Shown: positions 34,838 to 45,970 of the stretch, piece after piece
Position numbering within the stretch: position 1 is the stretch's first letter
Layout: every line of letters begins with the position of its first letter
Assembly: GCF_009870125.1 (NCBI RefSeq)
Contig: NC_046683.1
Location: forward strand, 43,601,869-43,665,868
DNA length: 64,000 bases
Direction of reading: 5' to 3'
Source: Drosophila pseudoobscura
Lineage: Eukaryota; Arthropoda; Insecta; Diptera; Drosophilidae
Notes under the pieces: model-generated
Seen by the model: only the letters and a program-made list of their open reading frames with translations
The model's database searches: none
What the model was told of the DNA's origin: nothing
Program-made: the position numbers and the translations under genes

Positions 34838-36320
34838 TCAGAGATCCTGCATGGCCAGGATGATGTTCTCCAGAGCCTGCCGCGCGTCTGTGGCCGGAAA
34901 GTGCTGCAGCACGGCCAGAGCAGCCGCCGTGTGCTTCCTCTGGAGCTCTTTGGTCTTGGCCAGGGCAGGGCCGGCCAGGACGGCCTTGTGGATCTTGTCG
35001 TAGTCGATGTTGTCCACAGACTGCTTGCCCTGCTCCAGCTGGGCGTACAGGCTGGGATCGTGCTCCAGGTGGAAGAGCACGGGGGCACTGACCAGGCTGA
35101 AGGTGGTGTCCAGGGGCAGGGTGGGACACTGGAAGGGCTCGGCGTCCAGGCAGGCCTGCCAGGCGAGGGCCAGATGCTTGCCAAAGCGATACGCATGACG
35201 CTGCAGCTCCTCGCTCTGGCCGGCCAGCTTCAGCGAGGCCTGGCAGGACTTGCCCAGCAGGCTGCCCGCATTCAGGATGTTCCGGCACTCCCACTCCTGC
35301 TCGGGATTGCCCAGCACCTGGGCAATGGGCATGGGCGTCATCACGTCGTGCTCGTTGAAGTCCACGGCCACGCTCAGCGAGGGTCGCTGGAAGGTGCCCG
35401 GCTTGTAGGGCAGCGGATTGTTCTGCTCGTCCCGCTCCCCGATGAACTCCGATTCGGAGAAGTCCCGCACGGCCGAGGAGATGAGCTCCACCACCTCCTG
35501 GTTGCGCAAATTGGCCAGCTCCGCGCTCGAGTGTCCCAGCAGATAGTCGCCGGTGAGCAGGCCGATCTTGTTGCCGAACGACATGTCGTCGTAGGTGGCC
35601 GCATCCTGGCCAGCCTCCGTGCTGGACTGCAGGTTCACCACGCTCTGGGAGAGAAGAGTGTGTTTGGGTTTGGGTTTGGGTTAGAGAATCGTTTCAATGG
35701 AAAGTGGAAAGGATCAGCATACATTGTGCACCAAATGGGAGATCCGTATCATCTCGGTGACCTCGGCGAGGGCGCGCTGGGAGTGCAGGACGCCGGCACT
35801 CTTGTCCTGCTCCACATCGGGCACACTGGGCGCATGTCCGGCTGCCTTGGACACCAGCAGCACAATCAGTCCCCAGGCCTGCATCGTGTTCTTGCCATTG
35901 TAGAGCAGATGCCTACGATACAGCGATTTAGAAACGAGGATTAGGACTTCATGGATGATGCACTCACTTGGCCGTCTTCATCAGGGGATGGGCACTGCCC
36001 ACCAGTTTGCGTAGATGCAGCGCCACATTGGCGATCTCATCGCTCAGGAGCCACCGCAGGCTCAGGAACGACGTTGGATAGCCGACAATTCGCTCCGCCT
36101 CGCTGACGGCACGATTCCAGTCGTGTCTGGGCGGCGGTGTCGTCACCTGTTTGCTGCTCACCGTCGACGTTGCAGTCCAGCGCACCTGTTCATGCCTCTG
36201 CTGCTGTCGCAGAGTGAAAGTTTTCAGCGCAGGCGCGGCCAGGCTCACAGCCAGACGACCCTCTGGCGCGGGCATCCTGTGGCGCAGCTGTTGCATAATT
36301 CGTCCACTGGCGCGGTACAT
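34838..36320 (-). CDS. Pdss2: Decaprenyl-diphosphate synthase subunit 2 (PDSS2)
   Basis: Three exons on the minus strand: 36320-35968, 35912-35723 and 35644-34838, giving 449 aa with matching phases (AA|G, then AAT|AGC). Introns are 55 and 78 nt. The start at 36320 ([16 protein letters not shown]) gives an Arg-rich, acid-poor mitochondrial targeting peptide; an open frame continues upstream but without an ATG. The isoprenyl synthase fold is recognisable: [20 protein letters not shown], then [14 protein letters not shown] (near residue 180) where active synthases carry the Asp-rich DDxxD motif, absent here as is normal for PDSS2. [20 protein letters not shown] follows. PDSS2 pairs with catalytic PDSS1 to build the coenzyme Q side chain in mitochondria. 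The C-terminal half aligns with the conserved metazoan family. The D. melanogaster counterpart is probably CG10585. Confidence 0.9.
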
Positions 36321-36719
36321 CTCGTTATCGTGGGGTTTCTCGGGGTGTTTCTCGCTTCGGTTGGGGTCAGGTACAAAGTGCTCCTCTAAGCTGGCTTTCA
36401 GTCTCAATTAAACAGAAATCGTTGGCTGCGCACCGTTCAACCGCTCGCTCGCTCCGAATCGAAAAGTGAAATCTCCGACGACGCGACGCCTCGACTCTCG
36501 TTTTGGCTGCGTCGCAGCGCTGCCGCTGCCACTGCTGTTGTTGTTGCTGCTTCTTTGCTGGCGGCCCACTTTTACAGTTGTTCAAGCGGCCGCCAAGAAA
36601 TCTGTTTGTTTTTATAGCCCCACGCTTTGTCATGGAATTTCGGGTGAGGCGTCAACGGTGGTGCAACGGCGCGATGGTATTTAGCGGGAACAGGTTTTTG
36701 AACAGGGCCGCATGTTTGG
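36321..36719 (-). other. Pdss2: Upstream region / 5' leader of Pdss2
   Basis: Between the Pdss2 start and dispersed block C. Contains a run of GCTCGCTCGC and a TTGTTGTTGCTGC tract. No exon supported. Confidence 0.45.
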
Positions 36720-37133
36720 ATCAACGGACTTGTCTGAATTCAAAAATTCGACATATGGACGCGCAGCTACCGTTCGGTTCAAAAATATTGGAAGTTTTGA
36801 CCCGTTGCATCAATCCCGTTTTGGGAAATTGCTGAGGAAAAGTGGGGTATGGACAAGAGGCAAAACGGCCCAGAAAAGCCAACGCTTGCAAGGTACCTAC
36901 CACCCCTTTTGCCTAACATACCATAACTTCATAGCATATTGTCCCCAAACACGCCGGGGTGAGGTTCGCACGAGCTTTGCAATTTGCAATGGTTGCTTTC
37001 GTCTGTTGTCCATACCCCTCTCAATAACGACTAATTTTTTTGTTGCATGTCTGAGCAGGAGAGAGCAGCAGTGTGACCGTCTGACCTGAAATATACCGTC
37101 TCATTTTCATAATATATCGTTAATATACTAATG
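36720..37133. repeat. Dispersed block C (relative of block A)
   Basis: 36720-36803 aligns in order with 25971-26163, and 37069-37133 aligns with 26175-26275 (CAGTGTGACCG, AATATACCGTCTCAT, AATATACT-ATG). Between the two halves block C has about 265 bp that block A lacks. Confidence 0.75.
37069..37100 (-). promoter_or_regulatory. Motif 1 plus Motif 6 pair, minus orientation
   Basis: CAGTGTGACCG at 37069-37079 and AAATATACCGTC at 37089-37100 (reverse-complement Motif 1 and Motif 6). This could be the Pdss2 promoter, about 750 nt upstream of its start codon, or an inactive copy carried by block C. Confidence 0.5.
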
Positions 37134-38381
37134 AAAAAAGAACATAGCCCACTTAGGCCCCCTCTCTTTAAACAGGATAACGACTTGAGTTAAATCGCGG
37201 AATTCAATGATAATTTTAATTCTTCTTGTATATCTTTATCATCTTTACGTCTTATTCATATTTACTTTAAACAAATACCACGATATCTTTCAGCTGAACT
37301 GCGCTAAAGCTTTTCAAGATTCATAATTTTTGTAAAGGTTTTAAAATACCCACTCGTCGACAGTGGGCTAATCGTTCGCTGTCTGTTTACTAGGTAGCTA
37401 GGACATTCAGCACTGAAATCATAGTTTAGTCGATAAATGAATAAATTTTCTATAATATTTCCTAATTTAATTACTCCCTTTCATTTGATTGTGTCTTAAA
37501 TAAGAATTAAGTGTATATGTAACGTAAGTCTTCATGTGTGTTGGTCAACAGGTATCCGCTCTGAGTATGGAAATCTTTATACCCTATTTTCTTTAACCAA
37601 TATTAAAATTAGGTTTTCCAAGCTGATTTGAAACATTACTAATAACTTTATCTCAGATTGACAAGCTTTAAACCTATTTAGCCACATAATTTGTTCCTAT
37701 ATATATAACTCGATGGCAATATCTATTCGTGGTCTCTGTAAAAAGACCACTAACTGGAAATATCGTTACTAGCTTTAAACCAGAGACGCCTAGTTTCTGC
37801 ATTCATTGGAGCCTGAGCTGACAAACATTTCCTGAACTCTATAATATCCCCTTCCCAGGGGTATACAGATATTCTGCAATTGTAACAAAGGGATAGCGAT
37901 ACTATCGACAGGATAGTAGAACAGCGCGCGTAAGTTAATTGAATGAGCGACAAGGATATCAATGCAATCCAGCGGAATAATAATATACCTAATATACCTT
38001 CATACTTGAAATTTAATAGATTGATGAAATACCATCTACTAATCAAATATACCATAAGTACACCTACTCAATTTCACGTCAAAATATAAGTAAGTAAGTA
38101 GTCACCCTGATAAGAGGTGTACAACTGTCGATAGCTATTTTGTTATCGTTAGCCTCAGGCGAATTTCATATATTTTGGTATTTTTCGTACTCAGTTCACG
38201 ATTAAACCTATCGCATGAATATTTCATTACAACATTTAGTACAACAACGGTATTGGTCAGGTGAAATAATAAACATCCTCCCCGTTTCACATAAATTTTA
38301 CTAACCACAAAAGCGGCACTTGTCATTTGATTCGTTACAAATCCCTCCCACACCACACTACACTAAGGTTTTAGATAGAAA
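37134..38381. other. Intergenic region between Pdss2 and skd
   Basis: AT-rich, no gene seen. DRE-like TGTCGATAGC and GTTATCGTTA sites lie at about 38127-38152, close to the skd promoter. Confidence 0.6.
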
Positions 38382-38464
38382 TATCGATATATAAATCGAT
38401 GGTCGTGCCAGCCCTAGTACTTTGCAGCCGTAGTATTTTTCCGTAACGCTCGACGGTCACACCG
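38382..38464 (+). promoter_or_regulatory. skd: Candidate skd promoter: DRE plus Motif 1-like site
   Basis: A perfect DRE TATCGATA lies at 38382-38389, and CGGTCACACCG at 38454-38464 matches Motif 1 (YGGTCACACTR) except for one base, in plus orientation. This is the first promoter-like combination upstream of the skd start codon. Transcription probably begins near 38.47 kb, but additional skd promoters are likely and not placed. Confidence 0.5.
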
Positions 38465-41394
38465 GCCAGTTTTTCCCTGATATTTTGTTGCAAAAATTTG
38501 TTACAAAAAATATCGATCGCAGATTTTTCCCGTGAGAAAGTGGCACAAAAATAAACGGAAAAAACCCAGAATAAAGCGATAAGAAATGTCTCCAAAAATG
38601 TACCCAGAAAAACAAAAAAAAAACCCGTTCGATGCCAGTGTGTAATGGAGAGAGACCGATTGCGTGTGTGTTTGGATGTGTGTGTGTGTGTTAGTGCGGT
38701 GGAGGGGATACCGCAGATAGCTGCGCTGCAACAAATTAAAATAAATAACAGTATCAAGTGCCGTTGCGTTCCACGGGGATTGTGAATGTGTTTTTTCCCG
38801 CAAAATGTTGCGGCATTTAAATGTTTCCTGCTGGTGAAGCGGCTAATAGTTTAATCGCTTAAGCGGTCGATTTGCCGCTGCAGAGGAAGGAAGACAGCGG
38901 CTGTTGTCTGCTTGTGTGTGTTCGTGGAGGTGGAGTAGGAGGTGATATTCAAAGGACCAAAAGGGAATGCCGCCTCCGCAGAGGCGCCCTGGAGGGGAAT
39001 GCAACAACTGTAACATTTTTTTGTCTATTTTTTTTTTAGTATCCCCAAAGTCAAAAATCCGATGTGTACACACAGATTACTGCGAAGAAACAAGAGAAAA
39101 CGGGGCGAAAAGAAAACTACGAAAGTGGTTGCTACTGCTGCTGCTCTGGCTATATGGATGTGTTGTGTGTTTTACTGTGTGTGTGTGAATGCGAGAGGAA
39201 TGCTGTCTATGTATCACGTTTCGCACTGCGTGTGTGTGTGTGCAGTGTTGTATAGTGCATAAATTATGGAATCTGTCTTGATTTTTTGCTATAATCTTTA
39301 AACAAAAAAAGACAGTTTATTTTTTTTCATATAGGGTACACCTAGGACCCAATCGATCTGGTTGCATCCCCAACCAGCATTCGATAGTGTCGTCAGAGAG
39401 AGAGGCGATGCGATGCAAGATAGAGAGAGCCGCGCATTTAATAAACAGACGCCGCCATGCAAAACACATACTAGTGCAATAAAACTTGTTTGGACGCTCT
39501 CTCTCCCTCTCTGTGGTCTTTGCAAAAAGAGCAAAAGCCGCTATTCTCTGTTGCTCTGTCCGAGCGTGTGTGTGTGTGTGTGAGAGTGTTTGACAAATCT
39601 TCTTTAGCTGCTGCTGCTGCTGCTTCTCGCTACTCGCTGCTCACACAACTACTTCGAAGCAGTGGCAACAGCAAGCAGAGCCAGCGACAGAGGCACAGCT
39701 AGGCGAGCAAAATTTCCATTGTGTGTGGCAGAGTAGAAGCAGCAGCCCCGCGCAGCCATCAGCAGCAGCAGCCAACGGAACACGGTTGGTCTCGGGTCGG
39801 CCCGCAGTCGGTCTACAATTTTCTGACTCGTCATTTGTGTTGTGTGTTGTGCGAAACGCCAGCAAAAGGCGATTGCAAAGAGAGAGATGTGTGGTGTGGT
39901 GCACATATACGTTAAACGTTGAGTAATAATATTAAAAATAATGTGTGTTTTAAAATCGCAATCGCACTGGTTTTTTTTTCTTTTTTTTCGTGTATTTAGT
40001 GCAAAGCTGTGTACAAAAAAGTGCCAAGCAGTACGTTCCCAGTCCCTGTCTTTGCTGCTGCTTCTCTGTAAGAGTGCCTGTGTGTGTGTATTACTCATCT
40101 GCCTGCTGCTGCTCACCCTCCCTCCCTCCCCCCCGACTCCTCAAGCAGCCACAAATATTTACCGTATTCGAGAAATGCAGAGCGGCGATCGAAAAATCGA
40201 AATACCGAAAAAGTGTATACACAAAGTGCAGTGGAGGGAAGAGCAGAGCAGAGCAGACAAATGGCGACGCATTTAAAGAGTTATGGATGGTTGGTTGGGT
40301 GGGTGAATACGGTGGGGGGTGGGGTGGTTCAGGCAGCCAGAAGCCATGCATATGAGAAATTTTGAAAAAAAAAACTTGCCAGGTTTTTTTTTTTTTTAGT
40401 TTTTTGTCTACATCAACGATTAACGAAAAACCCAACGACTTTCATCGTCGCGAGTCGTGCGTCGGTGTAAGCGAGTGTGTGTGACTGTGTTTCTAGAAAT
40501 ATATATGTATGAAACTCGCTCTTTTAGTCGTCACGTCGCCGCTGCCGACTGCCTTGAAAAAAGTCACGCTCTCAGCACTGCTCTCTCTCTCTCTCTGAAT
40601 GTGAGCAGCAGCGGAATGAATGGACAGACTAGCGAGAGAGCAATCGAATGAGAACGAACGTTCGTCGTCCACCCTTGTAATTGCCGTGTATCTGTGTGGC
40701 TCGGCTCTCCGGGCGAGTACATGTGTGAGTGAGGAAAGCAGCAGCCACAGTAGCAACAAATAAGCAGCAGCCAAAAGCCAAAATCAAAAACAATAAGAAA
40801 AGAAAAAGCACAAATTATTGTTCATTATTGTTGGGGGTGTATGTGTGTGAGTGTGTGGATGCAGTGTGTAGTGGAATACAACGGTAGATAATGGGTGCGT
40901 GGAAATCTAATAAATGCTTTTTATCTTCCAGAAATGTGCTGCAGTGTGTGTGTGTCATTGCCAAAGCAACAACGTTAACGTTTAAATAAATAATTGTGAA
41001 AGAAAAGCAGAGAACGAGAGGAAAATATAACTGAATATTTAACCAAAAAAGCAACAAATACAAAATACAAAAACGAATCAACAGCAATAACAACATCATA
41101 GAGGAGGAGGAGAAGGAGTGAAGTAGAAGAAGAAGAAGCAGTAAACCGTTCACTTTGTGTATCTCTGTGCGTCCCTGTCTCTCTTACTGTTCGTCTGCCT
41201 GCAGTGCCTCTATGTGTAGTTGTGTATGTGTGCATATTCTGTCGCAGCAGAATCAATAAAAAAGTAAAAAGTATACAAATTCAAAACGCAAATGTGCAAA
41301 ATACCAGAGAGACAGTAGTAATCCATTACAAAATAAAACACACATTTGAGAAAATGAGGTGCTGCTGCCGTGGAAACAAGAAAAGCCAAGAACT
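38465..41394 (+). other. skd: skd 5' leader region
   Basis: About 2.9 kb of AT-rich sequence with TG/GT runs, CTCTC tracts and CAG-type repeats, lacking any conserved coding exon. It probably holds the long 5' UTR of skd, perhaps with introns, and many short upstream ORFs, the last of which abuts the start codon. Confidence 0.5.
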
Positions 41395-41398
41395 ATGA
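41204..41398 (+). CDS. Upstream ORF overlapping the skd start codon
   Basis: A 64-codon open frame (ATG at 41204; an internal ATG at 41354 gives a 14-residue version, MRCCCRGNKKSQEL). It ends in TGA at 41396-41398, sharing bases with the skd ATG at 41395-41397 (ATGA). The sequence is not recognised as a protein. The geometry fits a translational-control uORF. Confidence 0.4.
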   Translation: MPLCVVVYVCIFCRSRINKKVKSIQIQNANVQNTRETVVIHYKIKHTFEKMRCCCRGNKKSQEL

Positions 41399-44300
41399 CG
41401 CATCAAAACCATCAGACAAACGGCGCTAGTTTGGAGGATTGCCATACAAACTTTTATGCCCTGGTAAGTACCCATTTGTCCCACTGTGACGGAAAGATCT
41501 AGGTCAGTGCGAATTGTAGGGCCTTAGGAGCGGGGAGGGAACCACCCACACGGCGAGTGTTACGATCGTTTGGAAAACACTGCTGTCACTGCAGCAAAAG
41601 TGTGTCTGTGTGTGCGTGCGTGCGTGTGTGTGTGTAAAGGGGAAGTAGCTGCAGGAGGAGCGTGGCGTGGGAAGGAAGTGTAGCCGCTGTGAAAAAGAGC
41701 GTGAGAAGGAAGTAGATGCTTCTGGAGAGTGTGTGTGTGTGTGTGTGCGCGTTTGTGTGAAAAGGAAGTGTTGCTGCGAAGGAATAGACACAAAAGAGAC
41801 AACTGCCGCCTCTCCCCATAACAGGTTCTCCAAGTAACAGAGGCAGCGACTCCGACTAGTTTGTTGGCCCCGCGATTGCTGCTGCTGCTGCTTTTCTTTT
41901 CTCTTTTTTTTTTTTTTTTTTGTTTCTTTAATGAATATCCCCCCGAAAGGCGGAATGAGAAGCGGAACGGAACGGACAACAAACGGTGACGACGTCAACG
42001 ACAGTGCGTACAAGTCAACGTGCTCCACTCGCCGTTGCTATCTCCTCTCCCCCGCCACTGCCGCTGCCGCCGTCGCTGCCCTAAAGAGACTCGACGCCAA
42101 CGAAATAACGAAACAATAACAAACGCGCCAAACTTTCTCTGAGAGAGATAGAGAGCAACGAGCGACAGAGATAGAGAGTGAGAGAGAGAGGGAGAGAGAA
42201 CGAGCAGAAATCAGTTTGAACTTGAGAGGCACGCGCGCGTGAACAAACACAAGCAAAAAATATGTCGTGATAACAGCAGGAGAGCAGCATTCGCTCTCAC
42301 TTATACACTTACATAGGGAGAGAGAGAGAGAGAGAGAGAGAGAGGCCAAGACTGAGAGAGCGCATGAATATTGCAAAGCGGTATGGTGAGGCAGAGACGC
42401 TGACGTAGACAGCAGGCAGAAACCTACATACAACTGTTGTTGGGGGCTCTGCCCCGAGACAATGTACGGGGGGGAATTCGCCAAAGAATCTCCGCGTACA
42501 AGTGCTATGGTCAAAATGCGATAGCGCTCGCCCCAAAAATAAAAGCCAATAAATAAAAGAACAAAACGAAAACGAAGCAAGAAAGCAGCGAGTGGCAGCA
42601 CCAGCAGGCAGTCAGTCGGCAGGCAGGCAGGCAGACGAAATGAGAGCGAAAATGAAAACACAGCAATGCAAAAAGAAAAAGAAGCAAAAAACGGAAGAAT
42701 GTGGAACATTTTTCGGTGGGCCGACGAGAGAGCTATGGCTATGGCTATGGCTATGGGCGAAGCAGTGTATGGCCCAAGCCCCAGAAGGTGCGGTGCGGCA
42801 GAGAGGATGGGGGCCGGCTCGTTCCGTTTCATTCGTGGTTTGGGGGAATACCTTTCGGTTGCTACTGTGTGTCTGTGTGCGTTTGTGTGTTGTCCGCTTG
42901 GCTGTGTCTGTGTCTGTGAGCGGTGCAGTTATTTATTTTGGCTCTATCTCGCTTGTGCACCCACGGGCCTGTCCGTCCATTGATTTGTGAACTGCTTGCA
43001 GCAGCAGGCGCGACCGCCGCCAAGCAGAGGAATCCGAATTCAAGCAGCCAGCAACTTGTTTCCAGCCAAAGACCCAACACAAAAACAAAAACAAAAAAAA
43101 ATACTCAGCGGAAGCCGCCAATGACGACCCCAAGCCGAGACTTGGCCAGGCCCAAGCCACTAGCTTGCCATCCCCTTCCCCGTCCCCGTCCCCGTCCCTG
43201 TCCTTCTTCTTCTCGTTGCTCAAGTTTTTCTTGTCTTGCCTCTGACTCTGCCTCTGCCTCTGCTGTGGCTCTCTGCCTTTTTTTCGTGCTTTTGTTTTGA
43301 GTTTCGAGCAGATTCGAGCTTCGCTTTGGTCGTTTTCTTCTTTTGTTGCCGTTGGGGCCGCCGCCGCCAAGTGCAGCGCCGTGGAATTCGTGTGTGTGTG
43401 TGTGTGTGTGTGTGATCTGCGCGGCTGTGAAATACTGAGACTATGGGATGAGCATTTCTGTTTTATGCCCAGAACGAAGTATCTTCCAAACAGGAATGAA
43501 AATACCCTTGGGGAAACCATACTTTCGAGCCCCATCCCCACCAACCCACAGGTCAAATAAATGTTTATTAAAGTTCACAAGGGATTTCTGCTAAGAAGGA
43601 AATAAATGCCATGCCTAAACGATTTAATGAGAGGGAATTGCAGTGAAAACCGGGGGGGTTGGGGGTTGCACGGGGAAAAGTGCCAAATGCATGAATATCT
43701 TAAATTGAAACAGGTATTATTGTTTATTTGTAATTTGAAGTGGCCGAAGATCGATGGTATTTGGCATTATTGTGAAATTCCCCCCCCAAAGCTGGTTTAA
43801 AACTTGTACAAGTTCTGTACCAAGAAGATACCGACAAAAGGACATCCATTTAAGGGGAATTAACACGAATTTGATTGAGATTGAAATTTGTTTGCTTCGC
43901 TGACACGTCTGTAGGTCTGCGTCTGTTTATATTGTATTGTATCCACAGTTGTGAAAGTCGTGTTGCAGCTGCAATAACAAAGCTGAATCGTGGATTTATT
44001 ACAAATACAGGGGCAGTAGTGGGGATGGCGCAGGCCTCGATAGATAGTGACGGAGGCGCCGGACACGGAGACGGACACTTTCCTGCGTAGATATCCGTAT
44101 CGATTGGCAATATTACACAATTATTTGCTTTCGATTGGGGCTTATCAATGGCCGGCCCGACCCTAGCCGACCCGCCTTCAGAGGCAATCGTTTGGGGATC
44201 TGGACGGACAATCAATAAAAAAAGCGACGATAATTAATTGAAACATTAACTCTTCCTTTCAGACTGATTTATGTGGAATAAAATGGCGGAAGTTCGTCAA

Positions 44301-45935
44301 TGGGGAACGGCCGAATGCGTCGAGCGATCCGTTGGCCGATCCCATACTGCGCTCCTACTCGCGATGCATCCAGGCGGACATGCTCTGTGTGTGGCGCCGG
44401 GTGCAGTCCCACAAGCCGGACAACACCGATCCGAATGCCTTAACCTTTGAGATTACCACATCGACCAAGGTCCACCCGCCCCTATCGCTGGCCGCCGCTA
44501 AGGAGCTGTGGATATTCTGGTACGGGGAGGAGCCCGATCTCAGTGACCTGGTCGACGCCGAATTGCTGAGAGTAGCGGGTAAGTTGATAAACGCTCAGCA
44601 TTCCTGTTTTGATGGAGTGTATTATCTTTGGGATCCCTTTTTTATATGCACTCGTTCAGTCTCCTTCTCTCACACACACACACAAACACACGTGCAAGCG
44701 ATGATGAATTGAATAAAAAGCTTCAAGGCCGCATCGCATGCACCGCAACAGCAACAACAGCAGCAGCACCAAAATGCATGCGTGTGTGTGTGTGTGTGTG
44801 TGTGTGACTCGGAATGAGAAAACTCAAAACATTCAAAACACAAACACAAATACAGGCACAAACACACGCGAGATATTTTCGATTGCCGCAGATGATTATT
44901 GTTCTCCTTTCGACGTCACTCACATGGTATGGTGGTGAGTTTGGCGTTGCCGTTGCCGTTGACGTTGGCGTCGACGTCAGCGTCTGTCAGCAACGGCAAC
45001 AGCAACAAACGTCAATCGTAGGCGGCCGTCCCTCTTTCGCCCACTCACTGCCCCCTCCAGCCAAGACAAAGACGAGTGAAACGTCACCTGTCACTTGCAG
45101 TATTTTTGCGGTGCTCTCTCGCTCTCTTTCTTCTGCCAACTATGTATCTCGCTCTCTCTCTCTCTCTCCCTCTCTCTCTCTCTTGTCCACTCTTACGCTC
45201 TCTGGCGTAACTATGCAAAACGGCTGGCTCTCACTGGTTTTGGTTTTGGTTTTGGCTCTGGCTCTGGCTCTCTTTACTGGCTCCCCTACTTGTGGGCGGA
45301 CTGGGAGGGTTTTTGGTTCTGTACACACGAACATCATGGCTGGCCTTCGGGCAGTGCGCGCGGCCATCATTCGGCACCATTCTTATCAGCTATTTGGTGT
45401 GGCTACTATTTATTCAATATTTTTGCTATTGCCACCATTATCTCTGACCACAAAAACTATGGTGTGGTGGTACTCGGAATTGGGTTTTGTTTTCTGTTCC
45501 GTTGGTCCGTTCGTCTCACGATGGGGCTGTGGGACTACGGCAAATTCCATAACCAGCGACCGACCCGACCCCCAGAACTAAACGCCGTAATCTGTGTACC
45601 TTGTTCGACTACGTCATTCTGCCGCGTCTCATTTACGTTTACCGTTAACCTGGCTCTCTGGCTGCGACGTCGGCGTCGTCTGCGTTCTGCCCTGGCCTCT
45701 GTCCGCTGCCTTGAGTTGAATGCACGCGACGTCGCTGCTCTGCTTGTCCCGTCTCTCGCTGATGAAATTATTGCCGCGGCCGCGTCGCTGCCTCGCTGCC
45801 TCGTTGCCTTTGTTTTTTGTGCTTTTGTCATTGTCGCCTGCTTCTCGTAATGACAAGGACATTGACTAATTGCATTGACATGACTTTGTCTCGCTCCTGC
45901 TGTTCCCGTTCACCCCTTGAGTTTGCTTGCCTTTG

Positions 45936-45970
<35 letters not shown>

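Noticed and set aside
35660..35690. Telomere-like GGGTTT repeats in Pdss2 intron 2 (and GGGCTAGGGTTAGG near 10640)
   Set aside because: Short, degenerate simple repeats. Drosophila telomeres are not made of such repeats.
36321..36407. TTG-initiated extension of Pdss2
   Set aside because: The ATG at 36320 yields a proper mitochondrial presequence; the extension is acidic and has no ATG.
44814..45581. 255-codon frame in skd intron 2 and the 264-codon minus frame at 42038-42832
   Set aside because: Composed of CT/GA and GT microsatellite translations (Ser-Leu runs), with no domain or homologue recognised.
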